A program made the translations under genes and the position numbers. Source: Aldrovandia affinis (Eukaryota; Chordata; Actinopteri; Notacanthiformes; Halosauridae). Taken from it: a stretch of DNA of 64,000 nt. The notes under the pieces are model-generated. The model saw only the letters and a list, made by a program, of their open reading frames with translations. It was not told where the DNA came from and searched no databases. The stretch is taken from positions 124,001 through 188,000 of the forward strand of contig JAINUG010000011.1 of the NCBI GenBank assembly GCA_029706075.1, read 5' to 3'. This document shows, in pieces, positions 1-41,985 of the stretch. The stretch's first letter is position 1. Every line of letters begins with the position of its first letter.

Positions 1-335
1 ATTTGGTTGGTCAGATATTTTGGACGCAGTTCGAAACCCGTCTCTGCCAGACCGGCCCTGGCCGCCAGCCCCGATCGGGGGGTGGCATTTGGCTGTCTGC
101 TCCTAAGGGAGGGAGGAGGGTGGTCGGCACAAACTCTCTGTGTAGCACGTAAAGGTGTCTCCAGAAAGGGGGTCGGTGAGTTCCGTCTCTAAGGAGGCGG
201 ATCATCGCCGGCCTCGGAGAGTAGCTTGCCCCGTAGAGATGGGCGGCAAGTTTGTGGGGGAGGGGTAATCGAAATAAATAGAGGGTATAATTGGCTTCCA
301 AATTGGGGAGAAAAACTGGGAAAAATCTGAAACAA
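1..335 (+). repeat. tRNA-derived SINE, group C (copy 1)
   Basis: A B-box-like GTTCGAAACCC occurs near 30, followed by a body containing GAGTTCCGTCTC (about 178-189) and a 3' end that reads GGGTATAATTGGCTTCCAAATT and then an A-rich tail. The same body and tail occur at 6897-7248, and partial copies lie at 24296-24450 and 46545-46605. The 5' end may be cut by the window edge. It lies in the last specc1l intron, about 110 bp beyond the donor of exon 14. Confidence 0.75.
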
Positions 336-445
336 AATGTATTAGTCGTGGCAGTTTGTAAACACAATGGTAGCATCTTCGCGTATCATGTTTGACCAAG
401 GAGGGCTGTAAAACATCCTTGTGTTGCGTGAGAATGGCTCCTTGC

Positions 446-28860
<28,415 letters not shown>

Positions 28861-30553
28861 GCTGGGCTCCCGGCTTGTGATACATTTACAGCAGAATCTG
28901 CACAGGGAATGACATCATGCCAAACATTTTACGGGACAGACTTCCCACAGCATGAGTCATACATTTGGATACACTGTCAGCAACTGCCATTTGTGGGTGA
29001 ACGTTGGCCTCGACTTCTGAAGCGGTCCGGCATAACGCAAATAATTTGACACAGGCTTCTGTAAATGGCTTATTTTTCCCCAATAAAGTTTATTCAATCT
29101 TTCTTTAAGTCAATCTGAACGGTTGGCTCTCCTGCAGTGCTCCTGAGTTCCCACCAGATGGCAGACAGGAGCAGGATTTACGCACGCGGGACACTCGGCT
29201 CTCAACTGCCAAACTGGAATGCAGCCCCCCCCCAGAGAGCGTTGTCATGGAAACGGGACTCCCATCTTTTCACAGCACAAACTTTCAGATATCCTTGTAG
29301 CAGACAAGAGGAGCGCAGAGCCCGTTCAAACAGACTGTCGTTAGACAGGAAACAGATGCTCTGCTCACAGAGTTTAACTGTGCCTGTTGGCGTTCATTTC
29401 ATGCGAAGGCTTATCCACTACACGGGATCAGTGATAAGAGGGAGCTCAGTTAGTTCTGTGAGCGCACATCCATTCAGACTCCCTGCATGGACATTAAGAG
29501 GAAATCTAAGATCATCATGGACCCGTGCTCCCTTGTTCAAACCACATGAACCCAGGAGCAACCATGTAAAAACATTATACATCAATGTGTCACACACCGC
29601 AGTGAAAACATGAATAAGAACCGAAGTTCATAGTAAACCAACAAAAGAAAAATGAAATGTGTCATTAAACCTCACGATAAACAAGCCTGGATGAATGGCT
29701 CAATGCATCACCTGGTGCCTATTGTAGTGGATTTGAGGTGCAATAGCCCTAGGATAAAGATCTGCCTCACACAAGGCAGCCTGCGTCACGCAGGACACAT
29801 GGACAGGATAACAGGAAAAATATGGCAAACGTACAGGCTGGAATGTTTCAACGCACGAGCAGAAACGGGACCCGTGCCCACCGCATTTGAAAACACACAG
29901 GGCAATCTGATTGGAGAGGTGGAGGGCCAAGGCAACCTCTTTAAAAACACACAACGGTTTTAGTGGACAGCTCTTCCACGCCTTAAATGGCTCGACAACA
30001 CTGGAGGCCCAGGGGCAGGTAACGGCTTTTCCACGACCCTGCGAAGTTCAATGCATCACACTTCTGGCGTGCTTTGTGGGTCCACCCACACGTTGAGCAT
30101 GTTGGCCTGGTCGTGGTTGTATCATTTGGGCTGCAGTTCAAGTATGATTAGAGTAAATCTACAAAGATCAACGGAAAGACATTCTGCCGGTCAGTGCTTG
30201 AACCGGAGCCAGTGTGAACATGTACTGAGACAGCTATCCACCTTCCAGCATGTGAATCACTGGCCTCATGTTAATACAGCACTTATACCCGTAGATATGT
30301 GCACTTATACCAGCACACAAACACACACATAGACAGACACACACATAGACAGACACAGACACAGACAGACACACCTGTGACGGGCATCCATTTTCTACCC
30401 CTCTGTCCCTCAACATCTCTAAATAGTGAAAAGGGGACCCATTGCACACCTGAATTAGTGTGGCTTTCCGGAGAGTTCCACCAGCATTATCAACAACACA
30501 CAGATGTTGGCTAGTACAAACCAGGTCCTGGAGGGCTGCAGTGTCTAAAGGTT

Positions 30554-30955
30554 TTAGTGTCACCTGTACTACTCAATCTAGACTCAACCAATGAGAACCT
30601 GTACTACCCAATCTAGATTAAACCAATGAGAACCTGTACTATCCAATCTAGACTCAACCAATGAGAAGCTGTACTACGCAATCTAGACTCAACCAATGAA
30701 CATCAACCAATGAGAAGCTGTACTACCCAATCTAGACTCAACCAATGAGAAGCTGTACTACCCAATCTAGACTCAACCAATGAGAAGCTGTACTACACAA
30801 TCTAGACTCAACCAATGAAAATCAACCAATAAAAAGCTGTACTACCCAATCTAGACTCAACCAATGAGAAGCTGTACTACCCAATCTAGACTCAACCAAT
30901 GAGAATCAACCAATGAGAATGTGTACTATCCAATCTAGACTCAACCAATGAGAAC
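30554..30955. repeat. 35-bp minisatellite carrying CCAAT boxes
   Basis: About ten copies of a 35-bp unit with core CAATCTAGACTCAACCAATG followed by AGAAGCTGTACTACC. Two or three units carry an extra ATCAACCAATGA block. The word AACCAATGAG recurs about every 35 bp. Confidence 0.97.
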
Positions 30956-31739
30956 CAGATCAGAGTGTGTTGGTATACTGCTGTTTATCTATCCAATCTT
31001 GGTTTCAGCACCTAGGATGTCACTAGTAAGAAGTTAATGCAAACCGACAACAAATATTACAAGTATTAAGTAACAAAATGTTTTACAATGACATACAATA
31101 TACAGATTTGAAAGTTGTTACCCAAGGAAAAACGTAGAGAGGTGACAGTTGGCTGTTGGTGAGAGTGGCTCCTCAATAATACAGATACTCAAAGCAGCAC
31201 CTACTGCACAGCTTCAAAGCAGAGCCAGCATATACTGGCGAGCCCACTTTTGTTACGCTTCAGCAATTGTTTTCCCCCGGGCATTTTTCATATATGTATT
31301 TCAGTAGCATCTCCCACTTTTATGTAAGACCATATGCTAATGAACCCAAACAATCCATAAATAATAATAGTGCATACACTAATGCATCCACCCCTGCACA
31401 TATTTGATATTTACATATATAGGCTATGTACATACAGTATATATACACATACACAAAAGTATCCTTACTGCCCTTACTGTACCCACATCTAATTTCATGA
31501 ATACATACTAGAAGAAAAAAATATATAATTATAATAATAATAATGTTGTCCTAATCCATATCATGGCATGTGGGTGATTTAACAATTAAAAATTGGTTGA
31601 GGCAAAAGAAGGGAAGGTGAAAAAGAAAATGCAACCAATGAGATATTAAACTAAAAGCAGGTTAAAAGGAGGAGGAGGGGGGGGGGAGAAAAGGCCCCTG
31701 GGCTTTGTTCAGACAATAACGCCCTCACAAATCATAACA

Positions 31740-32300
31740 TAGCTTGAATTCTGCAGCTCTGGGTGGGGGCCGTGGGGGGAGGGGCGACCCCGGCTAATAT
31801 CAGTCAGCTGAGGAGCATGAGCACAGCGTGCGGTCTCAGCTCGCTCGCACAAACTCGCCGCTCGCAGGTTCACGGGGACGGCTCACGTTCTCCCGCGGCT
31901 CACGCCCGCGTTGAGACGGCCAAGTGAAATTTCTGGGAGGCGTCAAAACAGAAACAGAACTGCTGACAGTCAGCGCTATGCGCGCACAGGTCCCACGTCT
32001 TTCTCAATTCGGGTGAATAAGCGGACAGCTGAGGAGGAGGCCAGGAGGGGGGGGCTGCTCTTCCGTTCTTTCGTGTAAAAGGAGGAGGGGGACGACATAA
32101 AACATTTCGGTCCTTCGCTCTCTTGGTTCTCGTTTTCGGAGTTACGAGATCTTTCCAGACCTTCCTAACAGCTCCCCGTTGTCGATTGTGACCTCACTGG
32201 GAGCGGAGGACTCTTTCTCCTTTAGCAGGGGGCCAAACAGAGTCTAATGCCTTTCATATGCCTGCGACACAGGCCTGAAGCCTGGGCTCTGAGCAGCAGC
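31740..32300. promoter_or_regulatory. specc1l: CpG-rich block in intron 1, possible alternative promoter
   Basis: A locally GC- and CpG-rich stretch (GCTCGCTCGC, CTCGCCGCTCGCAGG, CCCGCGGCTCACGCCCGCG at 31845-31912) in otherwise AT-balanced intron. No exon can be called. Confidence 0.3.
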
Positions 32301-32699
32301 TATGAGGGCTCTGGGGTGGGGCATTCACTGGTTCACGGGCCCTCCGCAGAAATATGTCCCGTGTAAACAACCACAAGGACTGGGGGGGAGTTAGATTTAA
32401 AACAACTTCTCCAGTCATTATGAAACCAGAGCCAGGTAATGACTAAGTCTGCAAAGTGCAGAGTACAAGACAAATAATTCAGCGGTCGAGAAGCACCAAC
32501 ATGTGGGCTACATTTTGCATGAAAGTGCGCACTCTAAGGTACAGACTTGTAACTGTACGTGAAAAACTACGTGAAAGATCTTGAAAAAAAAAAAAGTCTG
32601 GTAACATCGCTTTAAACCTGTACTTCAACATTGCTTAATCCCACACGCACGCGCACACTCAAGCTCACACACACGCTCACACGCACGCACGCTCGCTCG

Positions 32700-32840
<141 letters not shown>

Positions 32841-35126
32841 CACACACATACACATGGAAAACCTGTCCCCTCGGGTGGAAGTGCTTTGGGATTCTGGCAG
32901 ATGTTACTCCTTTCCTAGAGCCGCCGTGTGCAGAGGGGAGAGGAGAGAGAGAGGGAACACGCAGAGAAGGGGCGGACATGGACGCGGCGCCCATTTCACC
33001 TCATTATCACAGGCACGCGGCTGTCTGAAACGGCTCTGAAAAACCCTCCGGCCATCACCACCGCAGGCTGCCTCCCGTTAAACCTGGGCCGGGCAACACC
33101 ACAGTCGGGTGGACCCTAAATGGATTCCGGGCACAAGGCACAAGGCACAGTCCGGAACACAGAGGGGTGCTGGAGGACACGATGATGACGATGATGATGA
33201 TGAAGACTATCAGAGACATGGTACAACACATGTATTCATATACTGCTGTATGAATACAAAAGACAAAATTGAATAGGCTAATATTTTTAAAAGATTTAAA
33301 AAAACGAATGCAGCCACAATGCGAGATCAATTCACGAGAAGTCACTTTCTCGTTCACTGGGCCGGTCTGCTGTAAATGCTGTGTGACTTTTTCTTTGGAG
33401 TGTGCCGTATTTCAGCTTGTTTTAATACGCAGTGATAAGGGACCGTACACAGCCGTCCTAGCAGAGACACAGCAGCTGGGATAAATGACTTGACCTATTG
33501 CTCCCGGTTGTTGAGGTCCTGAAGCGTCGCCCTGAGGGAAGTGCTTGAAATTCTTGCCATTGGGGGGCTGTGTGTCCTTCATCTACAAGTATTTTACAGG
33601 CTTTGAGAAGAACTCTCTGTACAGGCGAAATATTTATTAGACATGCTCACTTAACGACAAGAACGCTGCTTGCTGTGTGGAGTGCTCTGCGGGGCATATT
33701 TTGGTGTCGTGCATATGACGTACCACAGATGATAAAGGAGGTTAAAATCCAACCTAGAGTTTGAATTTTTTTTTCTTCAAGTGTGAGTGCAACACAGTCA
33801 AAGCATCCTGTAGAAACAGAGGTGCTACTGACGTTTGCTTTGCATTTTGTCTTCTGGGGTTTACAGGCAAACACCAGGAAATGCATTGTAAAAGGTGCAT
33901 CTAAGTGCCTTGGTGGTTGCCTGACCAGGTAGAGGGCTTTGAACCATTACCAACCCATCCACACGACAGGGCTCACAGTGAGAGCTCACAGGGGGGCGGG
34001 GTGGTTCAAGAGTCCCCACAGAATCCCCACACGAGAGCCACGTTCAGTCCACTCAGGCACTCCGGAGAATAAAAACGGTCAGAACTAAAGACCAACCGCT
34101 TGGTTTTCAGAGACCTTCTCCGCCACTATGCGCACCTGCAACTCCTTCGGTGACGTCTCTGAGCCCAAAAGTGTCAACCGATACCATCGCAGGTCACAGT
34201 CACACGGCACGGTCAAACCTCAGTTAGGCAAACCCAAATGCACAGCAAGACTTTGCTTTCCTTATCCCCAGTGAAGTTTCCTTGTTTACTAGCAACCTCT
34301 CCCTAATCAGCTGACTTAACGAAGCCTGTGGGATGTCGTAGAGGGGCATGTTAACTCCGCTTGGGGGGGTCTCCTCTCCATTCCAGGAGACAGGAAAGAG
34401 CAGGGGTTTGCTGTTTCACCCTCACATGACCCCCATTTCGAGAGCGCTCAGCGTCCTGCCAGGTGCTGACAAGGGCACTCAACACTTCCCTGGGCACGGC
34501 CCCAAAAACACTCAAATGTGGGTCACAGCAGATTACCAAAAACACAACAGACCATCAAAGTTACCTGCACAACCCCCCACCTTCTGCCTGTGAGGGAATG
34601 GGTTGGGTGGTTCCAAGCACACGAGGCTGACTAACTGGGACAGAGTTCCTGCTCCTTGTGTTCTTTCAGGAGCGTATTATATGGGACCAATATGTGCACA
34701 CGTTTACCCCGTCTCTATCAAACACTCCTCAACACAACTTAGGACATCATTGTGAATTCTGTTCTATAGGCTGGTCAGGGTTGTTGGTTAAAAAAGAAAC
34801 ACGAGCACACACTCAGACCTGTGCTCCTCCTACACACACACAGATACACTGACTGACCAATGGATCCCAGGCTGACGTTACTGTATATAATAACTGTTAA
34901 TGAAACATTAAAAGGTTGAATTGGGAACAGAGTAAAATGGTAATGAGGGGTAAGTGATTGCAGGCCAGGCTCAGATTTGGCATCAGCATGCTGAAAGCAG
35001 CAGAGGGTGGTGGGGGTCAGCTAATTATTTGCCCAGTCTGGCCACTCCTTTGCCCTAGAGGCTTGTGGGATAGGAGAGGAGTGTGCCTGTAAGCCAGCTG
35101 TCTCTGACCTCATTCATTCAGCCCCC

Positions 35127-35161
<35 letters not shown>

Positions 35162-36017
35162 ATGCATAATGTGTATGGCTGTGGTTGCATGAAAGTAGGC
35201 GTGTGTGTGCGTGTTAATGTTTATGGATAAATGTGTATGTACGTGCAAGCGGGCGTGTGTGTGTGCGAGCGCGCACATGTGCGCAAGCCTGCGTGTGTTT
35301 CGCTGAAACGGTAGAGTGGACACTGCCGCAGGGAGCCTTTTAGTGTAGCCAGACCACGGCTGAGAAGAAAGAGCCCACTTCAGTCAGACAGAACCGCATG
35401 ACACTGTGCGGGCTGAAGGCTTGGGATTTACACACAAAGCTACCAGCACCTACAGCACGGCCCTTTTTCTCCCTGGAACCTGTGCTCGCAGGCTGCGGCG
35501 CTGGCCGATAGAGACAAAGCAGAGGCCTTTCCGCCTGAGCGGCTGATTAAGGTGGCTCTGTTTGATTAGTCCCCAAAAAATCAATGCAGGGGATTGTGGG
35601 AGTAGAGAACCAGGCTGGCCAGTGCAGCGCTCTGCAGTGGGGCTTTATGTTGGTGCAACGTAGCGGAAAAGCAGAGAGTGAGGGTCACGTATGATTCAGC
35701 CCCCGCCTCATTAACCAGGCTGTTGCCGCGGGAGGCACTTCCCTTCCATAACATCAGCATCCTGTTGCGATTGCCACCTCTTTGAGGAATTCTTAAGGGG
35801 AAGTGGGGGGTGTGTGTATGTTTGTGTGCGTGTGTGTGCGCGTGTATGTGTGTGTGAGAGAGAGTTGAAAAGCAAGTTATGTGAAAGCATCGTGTGTTTT
35901 TAAAGCATGTATTCAGACCTGCGGTCTGTATCTGACCCCCTGCTAGGCCTCGGGCCCCGGAGGGCCTCCTCGTACCTAGGGCCCGGCCAGGAGATGTACT
36001 GCAGCGGCCGGCTCACA

Positions 36018-36079
36018 CGTTACATTACAGGCATTTAGCAGACGCTCTTATCCAGAGCGACTTACAGTTTACAGTTTAC
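36018..36079 (-). repeat. Group A SINE, 3' tail only
   Basis: The minus strand reads AACTGTAAGTCGCTCTGGAT, AAGAGCGTCTGCTAAATGCC and TGTAATGTAA: a severely 5'-truncated insertion. Confidence 0.8.
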
Positions 36080-37243
36080 ACACAAGCTCCACTCTGCTCA
36101 GACAGCAACCCACCCACCCACCCTTCCCAACAGACGGCAGCGTGCCTCGGGGAGTCAAGGTCACGCCTGTGTAAGTGATCAAGCTACCACCAGCTTTTGC
36201 TTTCACCTCATTGTTCATCGGCTTCACCCGTCGCTGACTACTTTCAAAATGGCGTAGTCAAACTGCATAACCAGTTTTGTGACGGTCGATCAAGCTGAAA
36301 ACAAAGCGGTTTGCCTCCTATCGACCCCCCTCCATTCCCCACACTGACTCCAAAACTCTACAGCTGTTTGGAATCTGCAGCCACCACTGCCAAACGTCGC
36401 CTCTGTTGTCTTGGGCACAGCTGTTGGAATGCTTTGAGTCTCTTCTTCAAGTTCTTCCAGTGAACGGATAAACCTGACTGATGGGAGAAGTCAGAACCAT
36501 TCAGTACACCGTTATATTGAGTCCTCAACACACACAGAAATTCCCTAGCAAGTTACTGGCATAATACGGTACACCTTCATGAAGGAAGGTCCGGCGTGTT
36601 CTTTGGAGCACAGAAACCAAGGCTGATAAACAGTGATGCTATAGAGTGTAAAATGTGATGTCACCAGGAGCTGCAGCATGTAGCAGTATTGTAGGTCAGA
36701 GGTCAAAGGTGAGGACTGGTTATTGGCTGTGCCCACCAAAAGTGTTTTCATCTTGCAATCCCTTACAAAAAAAGGCACACAGAAAGTCTATGACAAGAAC
36801 TTGCATTTTTTGAATAAAATCATCAAAACCGGGAGAGGAGAATGTGAGAAATTGAGAGAAATGGCAGATTCACAAAGAGCTGGGTCCCCAACGGCTAAAT
36901 CAGCTAGAACTGTAACTGGGAAATGCACCTTAAGCTGCAATAAACATTCATCTTGTTACAGAAAATGGAAAATAGTTAAGAGGTCCAAATTCCAAATGTT
37001 TTGAATCTGTGTGTGCGTGTGCTTGCGCGTTTGTGTGCATGCGTGCGTGACTGTGCCTGTGCCTGTGCCTGTGCGTATGACTGTGCGTGCACATGTCACA
37101 AAAACTACCAGCACCTGAAATAAAGTACAGCCATGGGTGTTCTTCGGTTTATCAAATCAACTTGTTTTCAAAACCAGAACCTCCATTCGTGCAGACTGAC
37201 AGTAAACAGCGTCCCTCCGCTCCGTGCTTACTGCTCCAAGAAG

Positions 37244-37385
37244 TGCAACAGCCATGTGGCATAGTGCCTGGAAAACCATGACGCTGTGGGTTTGAATCCC
37301 ATGTGGCACACTACTGCTAATCACTTGACCAAGGCACTGAATCATTTCAAGAAACGTATCCTCATGCATAAGGGAAATATGCAAC
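37244..37385 (+). repeat. Group A-like SINE, diverged
   Basis: B-box-like GGGTTTGAATCCCATGTGGC, then CACTTGACCAAGGCACTGAA and a decayed CCTCATGCATAAGG tail. Confidence 0.5.
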
Positions 37386-37918
37386 ATAAATCACCCTAGA
37401 TACATCTGCAAAGCAAATAAAGAAATATAGCCAATTTCATTGTCAGCAAATAAATAATGTGCCTAATTCAATGATTAGCATTGCTCCGTTCAGGGCTACG
37501 GACGCAGAGGCTGACGGAAACGGATCAGAAGAGAAACTTCCTCCATTTGTAGTTCACCTTAATCCTGACCCGCCACTGACCCCCATTGCCCCCTGTGTCT
37601 TTATCCCAGGCAAGCCCTAATGGCAGCCAATGATGCGTGACAATGTCACCTTCACGGCCCTGTTCTGCGACCCTCACACCTGGGCCCCTCCCATCTCTGC
37701 CCCCCCGCCCCTATCCCCTCAGCCTTTGCAGGAGCTAAAGGCCTTGGGGTGCGGGGCGGGGTGCAGGACAGGGTGTAGACATGTCTGCCACGCAACCTGC
37801 AGCTGCACAATCTGAATCTCTCAAACAGCTCCGTCCAACAAGTCAGTCACTTACCACACAAGGCTCCCCTTCGTGACACTCCCCTGAAACTGCTACACTA
37901 GCATTTTCTCTTCCCCCC

Positions 37919-37922
<4 letters not shown>

Positions 37923-37957
<35 letters not shown>
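37923..37957. repeat. (CA)n microsatellite
   Basis: CCCACCCA followed by a perfect CA run of about 30 bp. Confidence 0.9.
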
Positions 37958-37962
<5 letters not shown>

Positions 37963-38639
37963 GAAACCCCCTCCGGAAGCCCACACATTGCTCCAAACTC
38001 TAGGAATGTGTTTTGTTTGGAGGAGTTACTATTAAAACGGGAAAAGGCAGATATTTTTCTCTTGGAGAAGTTTCTTTCCCCGGGGCTCAGGGCCACAGAG
38101 GCAGCAGCAGGCTGTAACTCCTGTTGCATAAGCCACATTCCCTGGACAGGGCTAGGGAAGGGGGCAGCTATGAAATATTGGAGACGAAAGATTCATTCTC
38201 TTTTTGGAGGAAAAAAGTCCAGGAAAGAGACAGGGTTTCACAACAAAACAGATCTGTCAAACTACACAGATGAAAGTTGCTGGACAGATAGATAGTCTGC
38301 TAGTGTACAAAGGACAGCATAGCAATACTGAAAGACCGGTTTTCAACTGTATCATTTATTCATGTGGTCTATGTGCTTATCCCGATTGACTTACAGGGCC
38401 ATGGCAAGACGTATAATGCATAAAAGCTGCAGGAAGACAGGTACAAAACAGCAAGTAGCAGATAAGACAAATGTGACAATAAAGGCATACAACCAGAGAC
38501 AACCATATAGTCTATTTTTCAAAAAGTCAAGAAAAAGAGACAGGGTTTCATAACAAAACAGATCTGTCAAACTACACAGATGAAACTTGAAGGTCACTGG
38601 ACAGATAAAAAAATATAGAAAAAAGAATAACTTTTGTCT

Positions 38640-38806
38640 CCCTGTGTAATAGGTATGGTGTGGAGCTGTCTACGGTCATTTTTGTTGTACTGTTACAATA
38701 CTGAGCCCTTGCGCTAGCTGTGATTTGTTCTTGCCATGTTTAAATGCCCTCATTGTAAGTCGCTCTAGATAAGAGCAGCTGCTAAATGCCAAAAATGTAA
38801 ATGTAA
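38640..38806 (+). mobile_element. L2/CR1-like LINE, 3' UTR and tail (copy 3)
   Basis: CCCTGTGTAATAGGTATGGT, GTGGAGCTGTCTACG, then CATTGTAAGTCGCTCTAGAT, AAGAGCAGCTGCTAAATGCC and AAAAATGTAAATGTAA. It follows the same 3' UTR as the copies at 10385 and 27880. Confidence 0.7.
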
Positions 38807-40249
38807 AGACCATTAAGAACCACACTTTTAGACGTCAGGGTTACATAACACGATGTAACATGTCCTGGATCTCAGTACCAAGATTCAGGTTGGACAGACT
38901 CGGTGGAGGAAAACAATGAGCGAATGAGATTTAAAAAAAACACAAACAAAAATGCAATAGGCTGCAACATTTAACAACCAAGGACAACAGAAATCAGTGC
39001 AATACTATCCACAAAGATGCATTTAACCAAACATTCACTGAATATATTTTTTAGTGTGTCCATAGGATGTCTAAAGCTCGAGACTGAGTTATTTCCTTGT
39101 GTGTTTTAGGTTGCTTATTTCAAGTCAGAAATCAAACATAGCACATAGGTTACAAACATATGAATGAATGTCCCTACGCACATATAGGCTTCTCAAACAG
39201 GCACAGGGATATCAGACCAGGAATTCAACTTTCTGACAGCAAAATCCTTTCTGTTTCTGTAGGGGCTTTGAACTACAAAACAATGTCTCAAATGATTCTG
39301 GTTGGACTGATGACAGCACTAACTGGGGTCCCCTGCCGCACCACACCCAGTGCAAGGGGATATTTTTACAAACACACAAAGAATGTAGTCCAAGGTTCTG
39401 CATTACATCATTGTCATACCTCAGAGAAATACACGGTGCTGGCATGGCCATACAGCGTGCGAAAGTGATGCTTAGAACATTCTCCTGACATTCGCATGAT
39501 TCCAGGGTTTCCCGAATTTTGCATGTCATGGCCAGGTCCCCAATATGTATGACGAAACGATTGACAGAATTATGTGTTTGCAATAGCCTAATAGCTAGGC
39601 CTCGATTTAATTCAGTTTTGTCTAAATGGAGCTTTACTTTGGTGAATTATAACATAACTTATAGACAAAAAAAATTACATCTGACACCAAAATAGGCTGT
39701 TTTCCATTTAGGTAACAACCTGAACCATAGTGTATTTCATGGGTACAGTTCACTATTACATCCACACGCTTTCGTTTTCCACTGCCACTTATTAATAAAC
39801 ACAGTATAATAAGTGTCCATAGCACACTGTGGACATACCATCTGGAGTAAGCAGCAGAAAAAAGTAGGTTGGTTTGCAACATTGTACAGCACTGTGCTAT
39901 TGCAACAAACTAGTTTGTGTGTTCGGCTGTCACAGTAAAGGCAAAGGGGAAAATTAGATATATTTGGAAGCTCCATGCATTGACATGACAACGAATGACA
40001 CTGACACTATCATCATGCCAAGCCCATGCCCTTAGAATAACTAGTTTGACTTTACTTCTGTTAGATATATGGGGCTGTATGCTGAAAGAAAAAATATTAA
40101 TCTCTTCACATCAACAATTAACCCGCAGGAAAATAATCATTTTACCAATGTTGAGGATAGTGAAACAATGTATTCAAGTAAAGGGGAGTGTCCACGGTGA
40201 GAAGGTGAGAGCTGTTGCCACACAGCAAACTCGTACTAGTTAATTTGAT

Positions 40250-41340
40250 AAAACTGTTATTCTCCCCGCACACCTAGCGTTAACGTTAGCTAATTAGCTA
40301 AAAAATATTGTGCGTTTGCCCCAGGGGTCTCCGGGCTCAAGACCTCACTATCATTCAACATTTCGCTAGACAGCCAGCTGGCAAGCTATGTACTTTGAAC
40401 ATATTATTAGCTCGCAAGATACCATAAAACAGTATTCATGATACAATTGTTTAGCTATTTCACTGGGAGCTTGCGGGATAAGTGGGAACGTTTTACGTGT
40501 AGCTAGCAAGCTACTTAGCCACGCGCTAGCCCGGTGGTGCAAATGGGCATCTGCACACAGTACAGTCAAAAATAACATAGCGCTAGCTAATATAACGTTG
40601 CGTTAGGTAGCAAAGGTACAAAATATGGACTAATATATGGCAAACATTAGCCAACTAATTCCCAAACCGAACAGCAGCAGTGGCTCTAAACTAAACAAGT
40701 TGGTGCTCCTAGACGACCGAATGGAAAGTCTAGGAACATCCTAGACTAGAGGCTAGAGAGGCGAATTGTTAAATACTTCGCTCACTAGACAGATATACAA
40801 CGATTGTGTTAGCAAGCTAGGCGCCAGCTAGTAAGCTAGCTGTGTCAGCTGGTTAGTTATCTCTCCGGGTAACTAGAAAACAGGCGTTTGGGAACAAGGG
40901 AAAACGCACCAAATTCGCCATCCACCGCTAATCCAAAACCGACAGACTACAAGCTAAGGCAATAAAAAGGGTTTGCCTTGTGATCTGCCAGCTAACGCTA
41001 CATAGCTAGCGAAGGTTAAATAAAGCGTAAAGCCATGCTATTGCTACAATATTAACACAGTCGCTTCTTCGAAATAGTTTGTAACTAAATAATTGGCTAA
41101 ATTGCGCTAATAGTTATTTTCACAACCTGGGTTTTTGGGAGCAACGAACAGACGATGCTCCTAAACAATCTGAAACTAAAGAAGACAGGGGGACATCCGA
41201 CTTCCTCTGAATTCCCATTTCCAGGCAAGTAACGCTAACATTGATTCAGATGGCAGAGAGAAAATCAGATCCATCAGCCTCTCCAAATGTTTTTTGTCTC
41301 ATAAGCTAGCAAATTAGATATTAGTAATGTTAGCGAACTT
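40250..41340. promoter_or_regulatory. specc1l: Cluster of GCTAGC/AACGTTAGC palindromic words near the specc1l promoter
   Basis: The words GCTAGC, TTAGCTAA, GTTAGC, TAACGTTAGC and AGCAAGCTA occur many times in about 1.1 kb (e.g. 40278-40302, 40500-40530, 40577-40600, 40808-40860, 40988-41012, 41326-41336). The cluster lies just downstream of the putative first exon. No function can be stated from the sequence. Confidence 0.5.
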
Positions 41341-41342
41341 AC

Positions 41343-41500
41343 CTCTGTAGCTCCCTTTTGCCCTGTAAAGATTGATCCCTGGCAGGCGAGTTTACAGATT
41401 CCCCTTCCTACCACATCGTACAGCCTTATTGTTGAGCTCCGGCATCGAGGCTCCGGCTTCGGGGGTTCGCTTTTCAGTTGTCACACACAGCACTGGACGC
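41343..41500 (-). promoter_or_regulatory. specc1l: Putative non-coding first exon and promoter of specc1l
   Basis: A strong donor CTACAGAG|GTAAGT ends at 41343 in the right orientation. The sequence upstream (41343-41500) is moderately GC-rich with CpGs. The first coding exon at 28732-28897 has its own acceptor, so an upstream leader exon must exist and this is the best candidate. The transcription start is not determinable; no TATA box was seen. Confidence 0.5.
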
Positions 41501-41879
41501 AGAGTATCTTCGCAGCGCTAAGAGCGTTATCCCGACGTAGACATAGATATAGATATAGCTAGATACGATTCGTATACAAAGGAGACCATTACAGATCACC
41601 GCTAGACATAGCGTAGGCTACGTTATGCGACATAGGCTGTCGTATTGGAAACAAGTTATCCATTAAATATATCACACAATCTGCTTTGTGTCCAATCAGG
41701 CAAAATCTTTAAATGCACGCCAGCTTTGACGTTGTATCTGATCTAGTTTATCTATACCTATGGCATACACTCCGCTGTCTTATTTCGATGGATCGCTTGG
41801 AACTATGGGATGCAGACTGACCGAATTCCTTCAACGCTTCGACCCTTTCTAGTCCCAACTTGGTAGCCTGTATGTGATT

Positions 41880-41985
41880 GAAGGCTATGTGTGATGTTTG
41901 TTTTGAATTGTGTATGTGGAAGGTGGTATTTGTGCGACTGTCTTTCTTAGTTTCCCTTATGGGATAAATAAAGTCGTATTTAAGT
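41880..41985 (+). repeat. LINE 3'-end fragment
   Basis: GTTTCCCTTATGGGATAAAT then AAAGT, the typical 3' terminus of fish CR1/Rex-type LINEs. Only the last 100 bp or so are recognisable. Confidence 0.5.

Noticed and set aside
29137-29613. 158-codon plus-strand frame upstream of the first specc1l coding exon
   Set aside because: Composition is not protein-like, no family resemblance, no supporting splice or poly(A) context.
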